Program-made: the position numbers and the translations under genes
Shown: positions 7,891 through 14,182 of the stretch, piece after piece
How positions within the stretch are numbered: position 1 is the first letter of the stretch
Layout: each line of letters starts with the position of its first letter
Assembly (NCBI GenBank): GCA_934217675.1
Contig: CAKQCV010000059.1
Coordinates: forward strand, 1 to 14,182
Source: an uncultured Prevotella sp.
Lineage (GTDB): Bacteria; Bacteroidota; Bacteroidia; Bacteroidales; Bacteroidaceae
Reading direction: 5' to 3'
Length of the DNA: 14,182 nucleotides
Notes under the pieces: generated by a model
What the model was told of the DNA's origin: nothing
The model's input: only the letters and a program-made list of their open reading frames with translations
Databases searched by the model: none

Positions 7891-7933
7891 TAAATGCTTG
7901 TCTAATAGTTAATTTTACGTATTATAATAACGA

Positions 7934-9070
7934 ATGATATATTCTGTTCCATATCTTTTGCTTATTGGGTTTTATGGGGTTATGGCTTTATGGTATAGCC
8001 AGACAAAGAATGTTTATTCCAGACCTTGGAACATAGTGTTGTGTTTCATCATAACACTTTTGTTCTGGGGATTTCGTGGTTTCTGCTTTTATGATTGGAT
8101 GTCATATTATCCAATGTTTCTAAAATCAGGAATAGAAAATTTTTCAAGCAATATTGGAACCGTAGAGCCGGGGTTTTGTGTGCTGATGACAGCATGTAAA
8201 GAACTTTATGATAACTATATCTTTTTTGCTTTTATCTGTTCTTTTATAAACCTTGCTCTTCTGTCAAACTTTTTAATTAAGCACACGGATAATTATCCTC
8301 TTGCATTGCTAATAAGCACTATCTTTGGCTGTTTTTATCTGTTTACGGACTTAATGCGTAATGCGTTAGCTGTATTTATATTTATAAATGCGATAGATTA
8401 TATAAAAGAGAGAAAACCTGTGAAGTATTTTTTACTTGTGGCTCTTTCAATATCTTTTCATTATTCGGCAGCACTTTTTATTCCGTTATACTTTTTTGCA
8501 TATAAAAAACCAAGTAAGAAAGTTTTTGGATGTATCTTTTTTGCCGGAGTAATATTATATGTGCTTAATATCTCATTATTCGCGAATTTGTCATCATTCC
8601 TACTCGGATTTGTAAATCCGGACATGGAAGAAAAGGTGCGTTATTATCTTGATGAAGTTGCAGCAAAATCTCCTGGTATAAACTTTGTGTTCCTTGAACA
8701 GGTCTTTACAGGTGTACTTGTGCTGTGCTATATGGATAAGCTTCGAGAACTTCGTGAAGATGCGAATATCTATATTAATTGCATTCTGTTATTTTTTGTT
8801 ATGACATTCATGCTGCATGAATTCGTTACATTAAGTATGCGAATGTCTATATTGTTTGGAGTTGGATATTGGATTGTTTGGATGGATCTTTTGAAATGCT
8901 TCAATTTTGCAAATAATCGACGATTGTTTATACTCTTTATTTGTTTATATAGCTTTCTGAGAATTTGGGGACATACACGTAATCCATTAGCAGAGTACAA
9001 TAATATGTTGATAAATCCTGAAACTTATCAAGCACGACAAGCTATGTTTAATAAGAATTTTAAGGATTGA
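7934..9070 (+). CDS. wzy: EpsG-family polysaccharide polymerase (Wzy role)
   Basis: It probably joins the flipped repeat units at the periplasmic face of the inner membrane. The 378-residue protein is very hydrophobic, with roughly ten membrane spans. It shows the EpsG-type pattern: GFRGFCFYDWMSYYPMF (46-62), VEPGF (77-81), an LMRNALA helix (140-146, with Arg142) and FHYSA (175-179, with His176). The Arg and His are usual in this family and are likely functional. Wzy proteins are poorly conserved, so the call rests on these motifs, the topology, and the neighbours Wzx and Wzz. An O-antigen ligase-like role is less likely because only one such protein is present. A gap of 43 AT-rich bases precedes it, with no recognisable promoter or hairpin. 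Confidence 0.85.
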   Translation: MIYSVPYLLLIGFYGVMALWYSQTKNVYSRPWNIVLCFIITLLFWGFRGFCFYDWMSYYPMFLKSGIENFSSNIGTVEPGFCVLMTACKELYDNYIFFAFICSFINLALLSNFLIKHTDNYPLALLISTIFGCFYLFTDLMRNALAVFIFINAIDYIKERKPVKYFLLVALSISFHYSAALFIPLYFFAYKKPSKKVFGCIFFAGVILYVLNISLFANLSSFLLGFVNPDMEEKVRYYLDEVAAKSPGINFVFLEQVFTGVLVLCYMDKLRELREDANIYINCILLFFVMTFMLHEFVTLSMRMSILFGVGYWIVWMDLLKCFNFANNRRLFILFICLYSFLRIWGHTRNPLAEYNNMLINPETYQARQAMFNKNFKD

Positions 9071-9122
9071 ATTTGGCATGGACTTATTTCAGTATAAGAA
9101 GTTTAACATAAAATATAATTCT

Positions 9123-10292
9123 ATGAAGATTGCATATATAGGAAAAATTCAATTGTCTGATGCAGATTTGTCTTATCTTAATTCTGCTCAAAATTTATCA
9201 GACATAACTTATATAATGGAGGTTACGCCACGTTTCCTAAAAGGACCTGCGTATAATATAAAAAAAATATATCCACATACAGGAATCTTCAAAGCGATAG
9301 ATGCTTATCCTGAGTTTGAAAAGTATTCAAAAATAATTGATGTTGATAAATTTTATGTGGTCAATACTTTTGGAAAACTTTGGCAGTTTAAGGCTTTTTG
9401 GACGAATTTACTGTTGTTGTTGTTTCTTATAAAAAACAAGTTTGATGTTATTCATCTTACATGGCCTGCAAATGTATATGAGTTTATTATTTATTTTCTG
9501 AGAAAGAAAATGATTCTTACAGTCCATGATCCATTTCCGCATACGGGTTTGGATACAAAAATTGTGAGACTTCGCAGGAAAATGGCTTTTCGTTTTATTA
9601 AGTATTTTATTATCTTGAATAAAGCGCAGCGTGAGAAATTTCTTAAATATTATGGACTGCCATCGTTTGCAGTTTTTAATAGTAGACTTAGTTGTTATAC
9701 TTATTTGGATATGGTAACTCCTGATTATAAGAGTTTGCCAAAGGAAAGATATATACTGTTTTCTGGTAAGATTTCTGAATATAAGGGGGTTGATTATTTG
9801 TTGCCGGCTATGAAAAAAGTACATGAGCAGTATCCTGATGTAAAACTTATTGTTGCTGGTGGCGGGAAATATTATTTTGATAAGTCGGAATATGAAAAAC
9901 TTTCATATATAGATATTCGTAATCGTTTTATTCCAGATGAAGAGTTGGTTGCGTTAATAAAGAATTGCTGTTTTATGGTTTGTCCATATACTGATGCCAC
10001 ACAGAGTGGTGTTATAATGTCGGCTTTTGCTTTTGGAGTTCCAGTTATTGCTACAAATGTAGGAGGGTTGCCAGAGATGTTGTCGAATGGTAAATATGGA
10101 ATGCTGATAAAAGAAAAGAGTGTAGAGTCTTTATATGAAGGAATTTGTAGTTTGCTTTCTAATCCCAATTTGACGAAGGAATATGCTAAAGAAATAAAGT
10201 CAGCATACAATAATGATGGAGAATTCTCATGGCTGACAATATCAAAGGAACTAAAATTAGTTTATGAACAACTTGCTGCAAAAATGAAATAG
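9123..10292 (+). CDS. GT4-type glycosyltransferase
   Basis: It is predicted to add one sugar to the growing lipid-linked repeat in the cytoplasm. The fold is GT-B. The N-terminal domain starts at MKIAYIG, has DVIHLTWP at mid-domain and TVHDPFPHTG as the acceptor-side loop. The C-terminal domain has ILFSGKISEYKGVDYLLPA, KLIVAGGG and the donor-site stretch SGVIMSAFAFGVPVIATNVG, then GLPEML. The two glutamates of the classical EX7E motif are replaced, by Ala and Ser as I align it. Related bacterial enzymes with an ATQSGV segment share this change, so it need not mean loss of activity. I chose the ATG at 9123 because it begins the first beta strand. An in-frame ATG at 9078 would add 15 residues and leave only 7 bases after the polymerase gene. 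The protein has 389 residues from 9123. Confidence 0.87.
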   Translation: MKIAYIGKIQLSDADLSYLNSAQNLSDITYIMEVTPRFLKGPAYNIKKIYPHTGIFKAIDAYPEFEKYSKIIDVDKFYVVNTFGKLWQFKAFWTNLLLLLFLIKNKFDVIHLTWPANVYEFIIYFLRKKMILTVHDPFPHTGLDTKIVRLRRKMAFRFIKYFIILNKAQREKFLKYYGLPSFAVFNSRLSCYTYLDMVTPDYKSLPKERYILFSGKISEYKGVDYLLPAMKKVHEQYPDVKLIVAGGGKYYFDKSEYEKLSYIDIRNRFIPDEELVALIKNCCFMVCPYTDATQSGVIMSAFAFGVPVIATNVGGLPEMLSNGKYGMLIKEKSVESLYEGICSLLSNPNLTKEYAKEIKSAYNNDGEFSWLTISKELKLVYEQLAAKMK

Positions 10293-10337
10293 CAAGCAAT
10301 GTGGCTTTATATACTATAGTTAATAAAATAATAAAAT

Positions 10338-11288
10338 ATGAAACTGATTATTACAGGTGGGTCTGGATTTATAGGAACAAATGCGATAGAGCATTTTTCC
10401 AAGAATTTTGAACTTATAAATATTGATTTCAATAAGCCTCAGATTGAAGAGCATTTGAAATATTGGAAAGATATAGACATTTTGGATTATGATAAATTCA
10501 AAAATACAGTTCTTGAATTTGAGCCAGACTATATTCTTCATCTTGCAGCACGAACAGATTTGATGGGGAAAACTATTGATGATTATTCAGCAAATACAAA
10601 AGGTGTGGAAAATCTTTTGAAAATTGCAAAGATGTTGCCACATTTAAAGAAAATAGTCATTACGTCTTCTATGCTTGTGTGTCATGTTGGCTATATTCCT
10701 AAAAACCAATTTGATTATTCAGCAACAACTCTTTATGGAAAGAGTAAAGTTGAAACAGAAAGATTGACATGGAATTCAAATTTAGAATGCGATTGGGCTA
10801 TTCTTCGTCCCACTTCTATTTGGGGACCATGGTTTCATGAACCTTATCGTAATTTTTTTAATATCGTAAAGAAACGTGCTTATTTCCATATAGGTCATGA
10901 GGGCTGTACAAAAACTTATGGTTATATAGGAAATTCTATATACCAAATAGAGAATATCCTGATGAAAAATACTGAAGATAAAAATAAAAAAGTTTTCTTC
11001 ATAGGAGATAACCCACCGATAAATATAACAGAATGGGCTAATCAAATAGGGCATGAGCTTGGGTTCAAAATACCTGTTATGCCAATCTCTTTAATAAAAG
11101 CAGCAGCATGTTTTGGCGATATATTAAAAAAGGTAGGAATTAAATTTCCAATGACATCATTCCGATTGAAGAACATGACTACTAATAATATTATTCCTTT
11201 GGAAAATACATATGAGATAGCGCCAAATCCGCCATGTGATAGAATAACAGGAATACGTGAAACGTTGAAATGGATGGAAAATCATTAA
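10338..11288 (+). CDS. NAD-dependent epimerase/dehydratase (extended SDR)
   Basis: It probably converts one nucleotide sugar for the repeat unit, by epimerisation, dehydration or reduction. The 316-residue protein is an extended short-chain dehydrogenase. The N-terminal dinucleotide-binding loop is TGGSGFIG (6-13), followed by an acidic residue at the end of the second strand (Asp30) that favours NAD. LHLAARTD (67-74) is the next conserved strand. The catalytic set is seen as TSSM (109-112) and YGKSK with Tyr133 and Lys137. LRPTSIWGPW is the typical substrate-domain strand. KTYGYIGN probably replaces the usual RDYVHVDD-like strand found in UDP-glucose 4-epimerases and dTDP-glucose dehydratases. 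That difference stops me from naming a substrate. It ends in a TAATG overlap with a possible start of the next gene, which suggests tight coupling. Confidence 0.85.
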   Translation: MKLIITGGSGFIGTNAIEHFSKNFELINIDFNKPQIEEHLKYWKDIDILDYDKFKNTVLEFEPDYILHLAARTDLMGKTIDDYSANTKGVENLLKIAKMLPHLKKIVITSSMLVCHVGYIPKNQFDYSATTLYGKSKVETERLTWNSNLECDWAILRPTSIWGPWFHEPYRNFFNIVKKRAYFHIGHEGCTKTYGYIGNSIYQIENILMKNTEDKNKKVFFIGDNPPINITEWANQIGHELGFKIPVMPISLIKAAACFGDILKKVGIKFPMTSFRLKNMTTNNIIPLENTYEIAPNPPCDRITGIRETLKWMENH

Positions 11289-11305
11289 TGAAAAATCTTC
11301 AGAAT

Positions 11306-12058
11306 ATGAAAATCTCTCTTATTACAGCTACATACAATAGTGCAAAGACATTGAGGTCAACGTTTGAGTCTATTTTGTCTCAGACGTTTAAGGATATTGA
11401 TTATTGGGTTATAGATGGTGGGTCAAATGACGAAACTGTTGATATCATAAAGGAATATGAGCACAAGTTTAATGGTTGCATGCATTATATTTCAGAAAAA
11501 GACCGTGGTATATATGATGCCATGAATAAAGGTATAAAACATTGTACAGGTGATATCGTAGGTATTCTTAATTCAGACGACTATTTTACAGATGAGAATG
11601 TGCTTATGGATGTTAATAGAGCTTTCTGCAACAATGATATTGACGCAGTATTTGGAGATATTCATTTTGTTGCAGACAACAACTTGAATAAAGTTGTTCG
11701 TTATTATTCCTCGGCGATGTTCAAGCCTTTTTGGCTTAGATTCGGATTTATGCCGGCCCATCCGTCGTTTTATGTAAAGCGTGAAGTATATATGAAATAT
11801 GGTGGATACTCTTTGGATTATAAAATTGCCTCAGATTATGACATGATGGTTAGGCTGTTTTACAAACAAAGAATAAGCTATAAATATTTGAAGCGAGATT
11901 TTGTTACTATGCGTACGGGAGGTGTAAGTACAAAGAATGTAAAAAATCGATTGCTTATAACAAAAGAAGATGTGAAGGCATGTCGGGCATATGGATTGTA
12001 TACAAATTCGCTTATGATTTCAGTAAAGTATTTGTATAAAATATTTGAGTTCTTGTAA
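11306..12058 (+). CDS. GT2 glycosyltransferase
   Basis: It is predicted to transfer one sugar to the lipid-linked repeat. From the ATG at 11306 the product has 250 residues and a complete GT-A fold. It has SLITATYNS at the first strand, VIDGGSNDETVDII (35-48), SEKDRGIYDAMNKG (63-76), the metal-binding LNSDD (88-92), PAHPSFYV as the acceptor-loop motif, and ASDYDMM as the likely catalytic-base region. It resembles the GT2 half of the fused gene at 5542 along most of this length, so the two are paralogues, but it keeps LNSDD and has no acyltransferase domain. In-frame ATGs at 11288 (sharing a base with the preceding stop, TAATG) and 11270 (overlapping by 19 bases) are also possible. I favour 11306 because homologues typically begin MKIS(L/I)ITATYN. 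Confidence 0.88.
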   Translation: MKISLITATYNSAKTLRSTFESILSQTFKDIDYWVIDGGSNDETVDIIKEYEHKFNGCMHYISEKDRGIYDAMNKGIKHCTGDIVGILNSDDYFTDENVLMDVNRAFCNNDIDAVFGDIHFVADNNLNKVVRYYSSAMFKPFWLRFGFMPAHPSFYVKREVYMKYGGYSLDYKIASDYDMMVRLFYKQRISYKYLKRDFVTMRTGGVSTKNVKNRLLITKEDVKACRAYGLYTNSLMISVKYLYKIFEFL

Positions 12059-12091
12059 TGTAGTGACTGACATCTTATTAATTGTCGTATT

Positions 12092-13240
12092 ATGAAAATT
12101 CTATTTGTAACCCGTCATTATCTTGATGAAATGCTAGGAGGACCAAATTGCTCTAAAGCATTTATTCGTGCTATTGCTGAAATAAATCCAGATACAACTC
12201 TTGTTTATCCGGAACATAATGGTTATAAAAGTAAGTTACCTTTTCTAAAAGAATGTGTCAATTTGCATTTTGAACCGGTTTATGATAATCGGTCAAAATG
12301 GCATAAATGTTTAGACATGTATTATGGACGACTTCACAGATTTGGCCCTTTCGTAAAGAAGTATCTTTCTTCTCATTCGTTTGATGTAATATTTATTGAT
12401 CATTCTTTTACGGCTTCGTCAGGAGTATTGAAAAGTGCATTGAAAACAGGTGCAAAAGTAATAACGCTGCATCATAACGTTGAATCTCAATACATAAAGG
12501 ATAATCAACCAAGCATACTTTATCGAATCCCCAATAATTATTTTGCATTGAAGGCAGAGCGTGAATCAATTTTACATAGTTATTTGAATCTTACTCTTAC
12601 AGATAACGATAAGGCAACTTTTATAGAAAAATATCCAGACTGCAAACAAAGCTTTCATACGATAGGAACCTTTGAGTATGAAGATTATAAACAATGTAAT
12701 ATTAGCACATGCAATGAGTTGTTGTTTGTAATCTCTGGTTCTATGAGTGCTCAGCAGACAGAATCGGCAGTATTGCTGTTTCTCAAAGAATACATGCCTG
12801 TACTTAATTCTGTATGTACAAATGCAAAACTGTTGATAACAGGACGAAATCCATCGCAAGAAATAGTCACCGCAGCATCTGCTTATAAAAATATAAGTAT
12901 AGTTCCTAATCCTGACAATCTTACAGCAGAAGTTATAAAGGGAAATTTTTATATATGTCCATTACATACAGGAGGTGGCTTGAAACTTAGATGTATGGAT
13001 GCGTTAAGAGTAGGGTTGCCAATTCTTGCGCATAAAGTTTCAACACGTGGCTATGAATCAATAATTGCTGATGGCTACATGTTCCCGTACTCAACGAAGG
13101 AGGAATTTGCAAATGGACTGCGCCGTATAGTGAAACTTGACCATTGTCATGAGGATGTTGCGAAAAGTTTTGTTTCTCATTTCTCTTTTTCTGCAGGTAA
13201 ACAAAGATTTGAACAGCTGTTTCAAACATATCTAAAATAG
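12092..13240 (+). CDS. GT4-like glycosyltransferase, last of the operon
   Basis: It probably adds a further sugar in the cytoplasm. The 382-residue protein looks like a GT-B enzyme. The start is MKILFVTRHYLDEMLGGPN, with a glycine-rich loop near residue 16. The N-terminal domain contains DVIFIDHSF and TLHHNVESQY, a motif frequent in bacterial GT4-like proteins. In the C-terminal domain, ELLFVISGSMS opens the nucleotide-binding half. PLHTGGGLKLRCMDALRVG and LPILAHKVSTRGYE match the donor-binding stretch. Its aspartate (CMDAL) stands where glutamate is usual, and the first glutamate of EX7E is replaced by glycine. No substrate can be assigned. A gap of 33 bases precedes it. The following 63 bases before the PurF-like gene are AT-rich and contain no hairpin, so the transcript may read on. 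Confidence 0.82.
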   Translation: MKILFVTRHYLDEMLGGPNCSKAFIRAIAEINPDTTLVYPEHNGYKSKLPFLKECVNLHFEPVYDNRSKWHKCLDMYYGRLHRFGPFVKKYLSSHSFDVIFIDHSFTASSGVLKSALKTGAKVITLHHNVESQYIKDNQPSILYRIPNNYFALKAERESILHSYLNLTLTDNDKATFIEKYPDCKQSFHTIGTFEYEDYKQCNISTCNELLFVISGSMSAQQTESAVLLFLKEYMPVLNSVCTNAKLLITGRNPSQEIVTAASAYKNISIVPNPDNLTAEVIKGNFYICPLHTGGGLKLRCMDALRVGLPILAHKVSTRGYESIIADGYMFPYSTKEEFANGLRRIVKLDHCHEDVAKSFVSHFSFSAGKQRFEQLFQTYLK

Positions 13241-13303
13241 AATAAATACAATTTCAACATATAGTAAATAAAATCATCTTAGCAATAAAAAACAATTAAT
13301 TTT

Positions 13304-14182
13304 ATGGGAGGCATCTTCGGAACAATATCAAAGAAAAGCTGTGTGGCAGACTTGTTCTACGGTACAGATTATAATTCGCATCTTGGTACCCGTCGAGGAG
13401 GTATGGCAACTTTTAGTAAGGAAAAAGGCTTTGTACGCTCAATTCATAATCTCGAAAATTCTTATTTCCGCACTAAGTTCGAGGCTAATCTCGACAAGTT
13501 TGAAGGTGCAACATCAGGAATAGGTGTAATTAGCGATACTGATGCGCAGCCGCTTATCATGAATTCGCATCTTGGTCGCTTTGCTATTTGTACAGTGGCA
13601 AAAATTGTGAATATCAAAGAGCTGACACAACAGCTCCTCGATAAAAACATGCATTTTGCAGAGATGTCATCAGGAAGCACCAATCCAACAGAACTTGTTG
13701 CATTGCTCATTATTCAAGGTAAGACTTTTAAAGAAGGAATAGAGAATGTTTTTCATAATATTAAGGGCTCATGCTCAATGCTCATTCTTACCGAAGACGG
13801 TATTATATGTGCACGTGATTCATGGGGGCGTACACCTATTATTATAGGAAAGAAAGAAGAGGCTTTTGCAGCCTCAAGTGAGTCCACGTCATTTCCGAAT
13901 CTTGATTATGAAACTAATTATGAGGTTGGACCTGGCGAAATCATAAAGATAACAGCAGATGGTATGGAACAGTTGCGCAAGGCAAACAAAAAACTGCAAG
14001 TCTGTTCCTTCCTTTGGGTATACTATGGTTTTCCTACATCAACCTACGAAGGGCACAATGTTGAACAAGTGAGATTTGACAATGGCTACAATCTTGCCAA
14101 GACAGATCCTGTTGAAGTAGACTGCTGTAGCGGAATACCAGATTCAGGTACAGGTATGGCAATGGGTTATGCTGCAGGTAAA
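13304..14182 (+). CDS. PurF-like protein with degenerate glutaminase site (3' end cut)
   Basis: The reading frame is open from the ATG at 13304 to the window edge (293 codons). It aligns by eye with amidophosphoribosyltransferase, the first purine-synthesis enzyme. Matches include ARDSWGRTPIIIG (170-182), ASSESTSF (190-197), GPGEIIKI (209-216), CSFLWVYYGFPTSTYEG (234-250) and IPDSGTGMAMGYA (278-290). The glutaminase half has lost its chemistry. True PurF starts (M)CGI with the N-terminal cysteine as nucleophile, but this protein starts MGGIFG. The usual GHTRYST region reads GVISDTD before AQP (75-83), and the usual HNG oxyanion-hole motif reads CTVAK (96-100). It therefore probably cannot hydrolyse glutamine. 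It could use free ammonia, bind a ligand, or have another task. The phosphoribosyl-binding motif lies outside the window. I believe similar Bacteroidetes proteins are annotated as amidophosphoribosyltransferase, but that is from memory. Confidence 0.83.
   Translation, partial: MGGIFGTISKKSCVADLFYGTDYNSHLGTRRGGMATFSKEKGFVRSIHNLENSYFRTKFEANLDKFEGATSGIGVISDTDAQPLIMNSHLGRFAICTVAKIVNIKELTQQLLDKNMHFAEMSSGSTNPTELVALLIIQGKTFKEGIENVFHNIKGSCSMLILTEDGIICARDSWGRTPIIIGKKEEAFAASSESTSFPNLDYETNYEVGPGEIIKITADGMEQLRKANKKLQVCSFLWVYYGFPTSTYEGHNVEQVRFDNGYNLAKTDPVEVDCCSGIPDSGTGMAMGYAAGK

Noticed and set aside
7891..7933. Internal promoter before the polymerase gene
   Set aside because: The gap is AT-rich but contains no TAnnTTTG box with a spaced TTTG, so nothing supports a promoter.
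9408..9824. Open frame of 138 codons on the minus strand inside the GT4 gene
   Set aside because: Antisense to a recognised glycosyltransferase and without protein-like features.
251..13303. CRISPR arrays, tRNA genes and insertion sequences within the operon
   Set aside because: I found no regularly spaced repeats, no cloverleaf-like sequences and no transposase-like frames; the genes are packed with gaps below 70 bases.
13341..13523. Short plus-strand frame of 60 codons within the PurF-like gene
   Set aside because: It lies in another frame of the PurF-like gene, whose protein matches a known family along its length.

Overview
The window reads as a Bacteroidales chromosome, most likely Prevotellaceae. 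The signs are low GC, promoters of the Bacteroidetes type (TTTG / TAnnTTTG), almost no Shine-Dalgarno sequences, and a large Wza homologue with repeated SLBB domains and no lipobox. The genus is inferred from protein style and is not proven.

Layout. Positions 1-75 (minus strand) hold the 5' end of the tmRNA gene ssrA, which runs off the left edge. Positions 76-250 are a divergent promoter region: a well-formed leftward promoter for ssrA, and a rightward -7 box (TACCTTTG) for the operon that fills the rest of the window. From 251 to 13240 there are eleven tightly packed plus-strand genes, with gaps of 12-63 bases or small overlaps, forming a Wzx/Wzy-type capsular or exopolysaccharide locus. 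In order they are: initiating phosphoglycosyltransferase; SLBB-rich outer-membrane export protein; hexapeptide acyltransferase; Wzx flippase; a fused GT2 glycosyltransferase-acyltransferase; Wzz-like chain-length protein without a kinase domain; EpsG-type (Wzy) polymerase; GT4 glycosyltransferase; NAD-dependent epimerase/dehydratase; GT2 glycosyltransferase; and a second GT4-like glycosyltransferase. At 13304 a PurF-like gene begins and runs off the right edge.

How the genes could work together (inference). The phosphoglycosyltransferase loads the first sugar phosphate onto undecaprenyl phosphate. Four glycosyltransferase domains could then add four more sugars, giving a repeat of about five residues. 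Two acyltransferase domains could decorate it, and the epimerase could supply or modify one nucleotide sugar. Wzx flips the lipid-linked repeat, the EpsG-type protein polymerises it, Wzz sets its length, and the SLBB protein exports it. No tyrosine kinase or phosphatase and no full nucleotide-sugar pathway lies in the window.

The most unusual items are the single-chain GT2-acyltransferase fusion, the PurF-like protein whose glutaminase half has lost its catalytic cysteine and other active-site motifs, and the head-to-head promoters shared by ssrA and the polysaccharide operon. All gene-free stretches after position 250 are under 70 bases, and I see no hairpin terminator in them.
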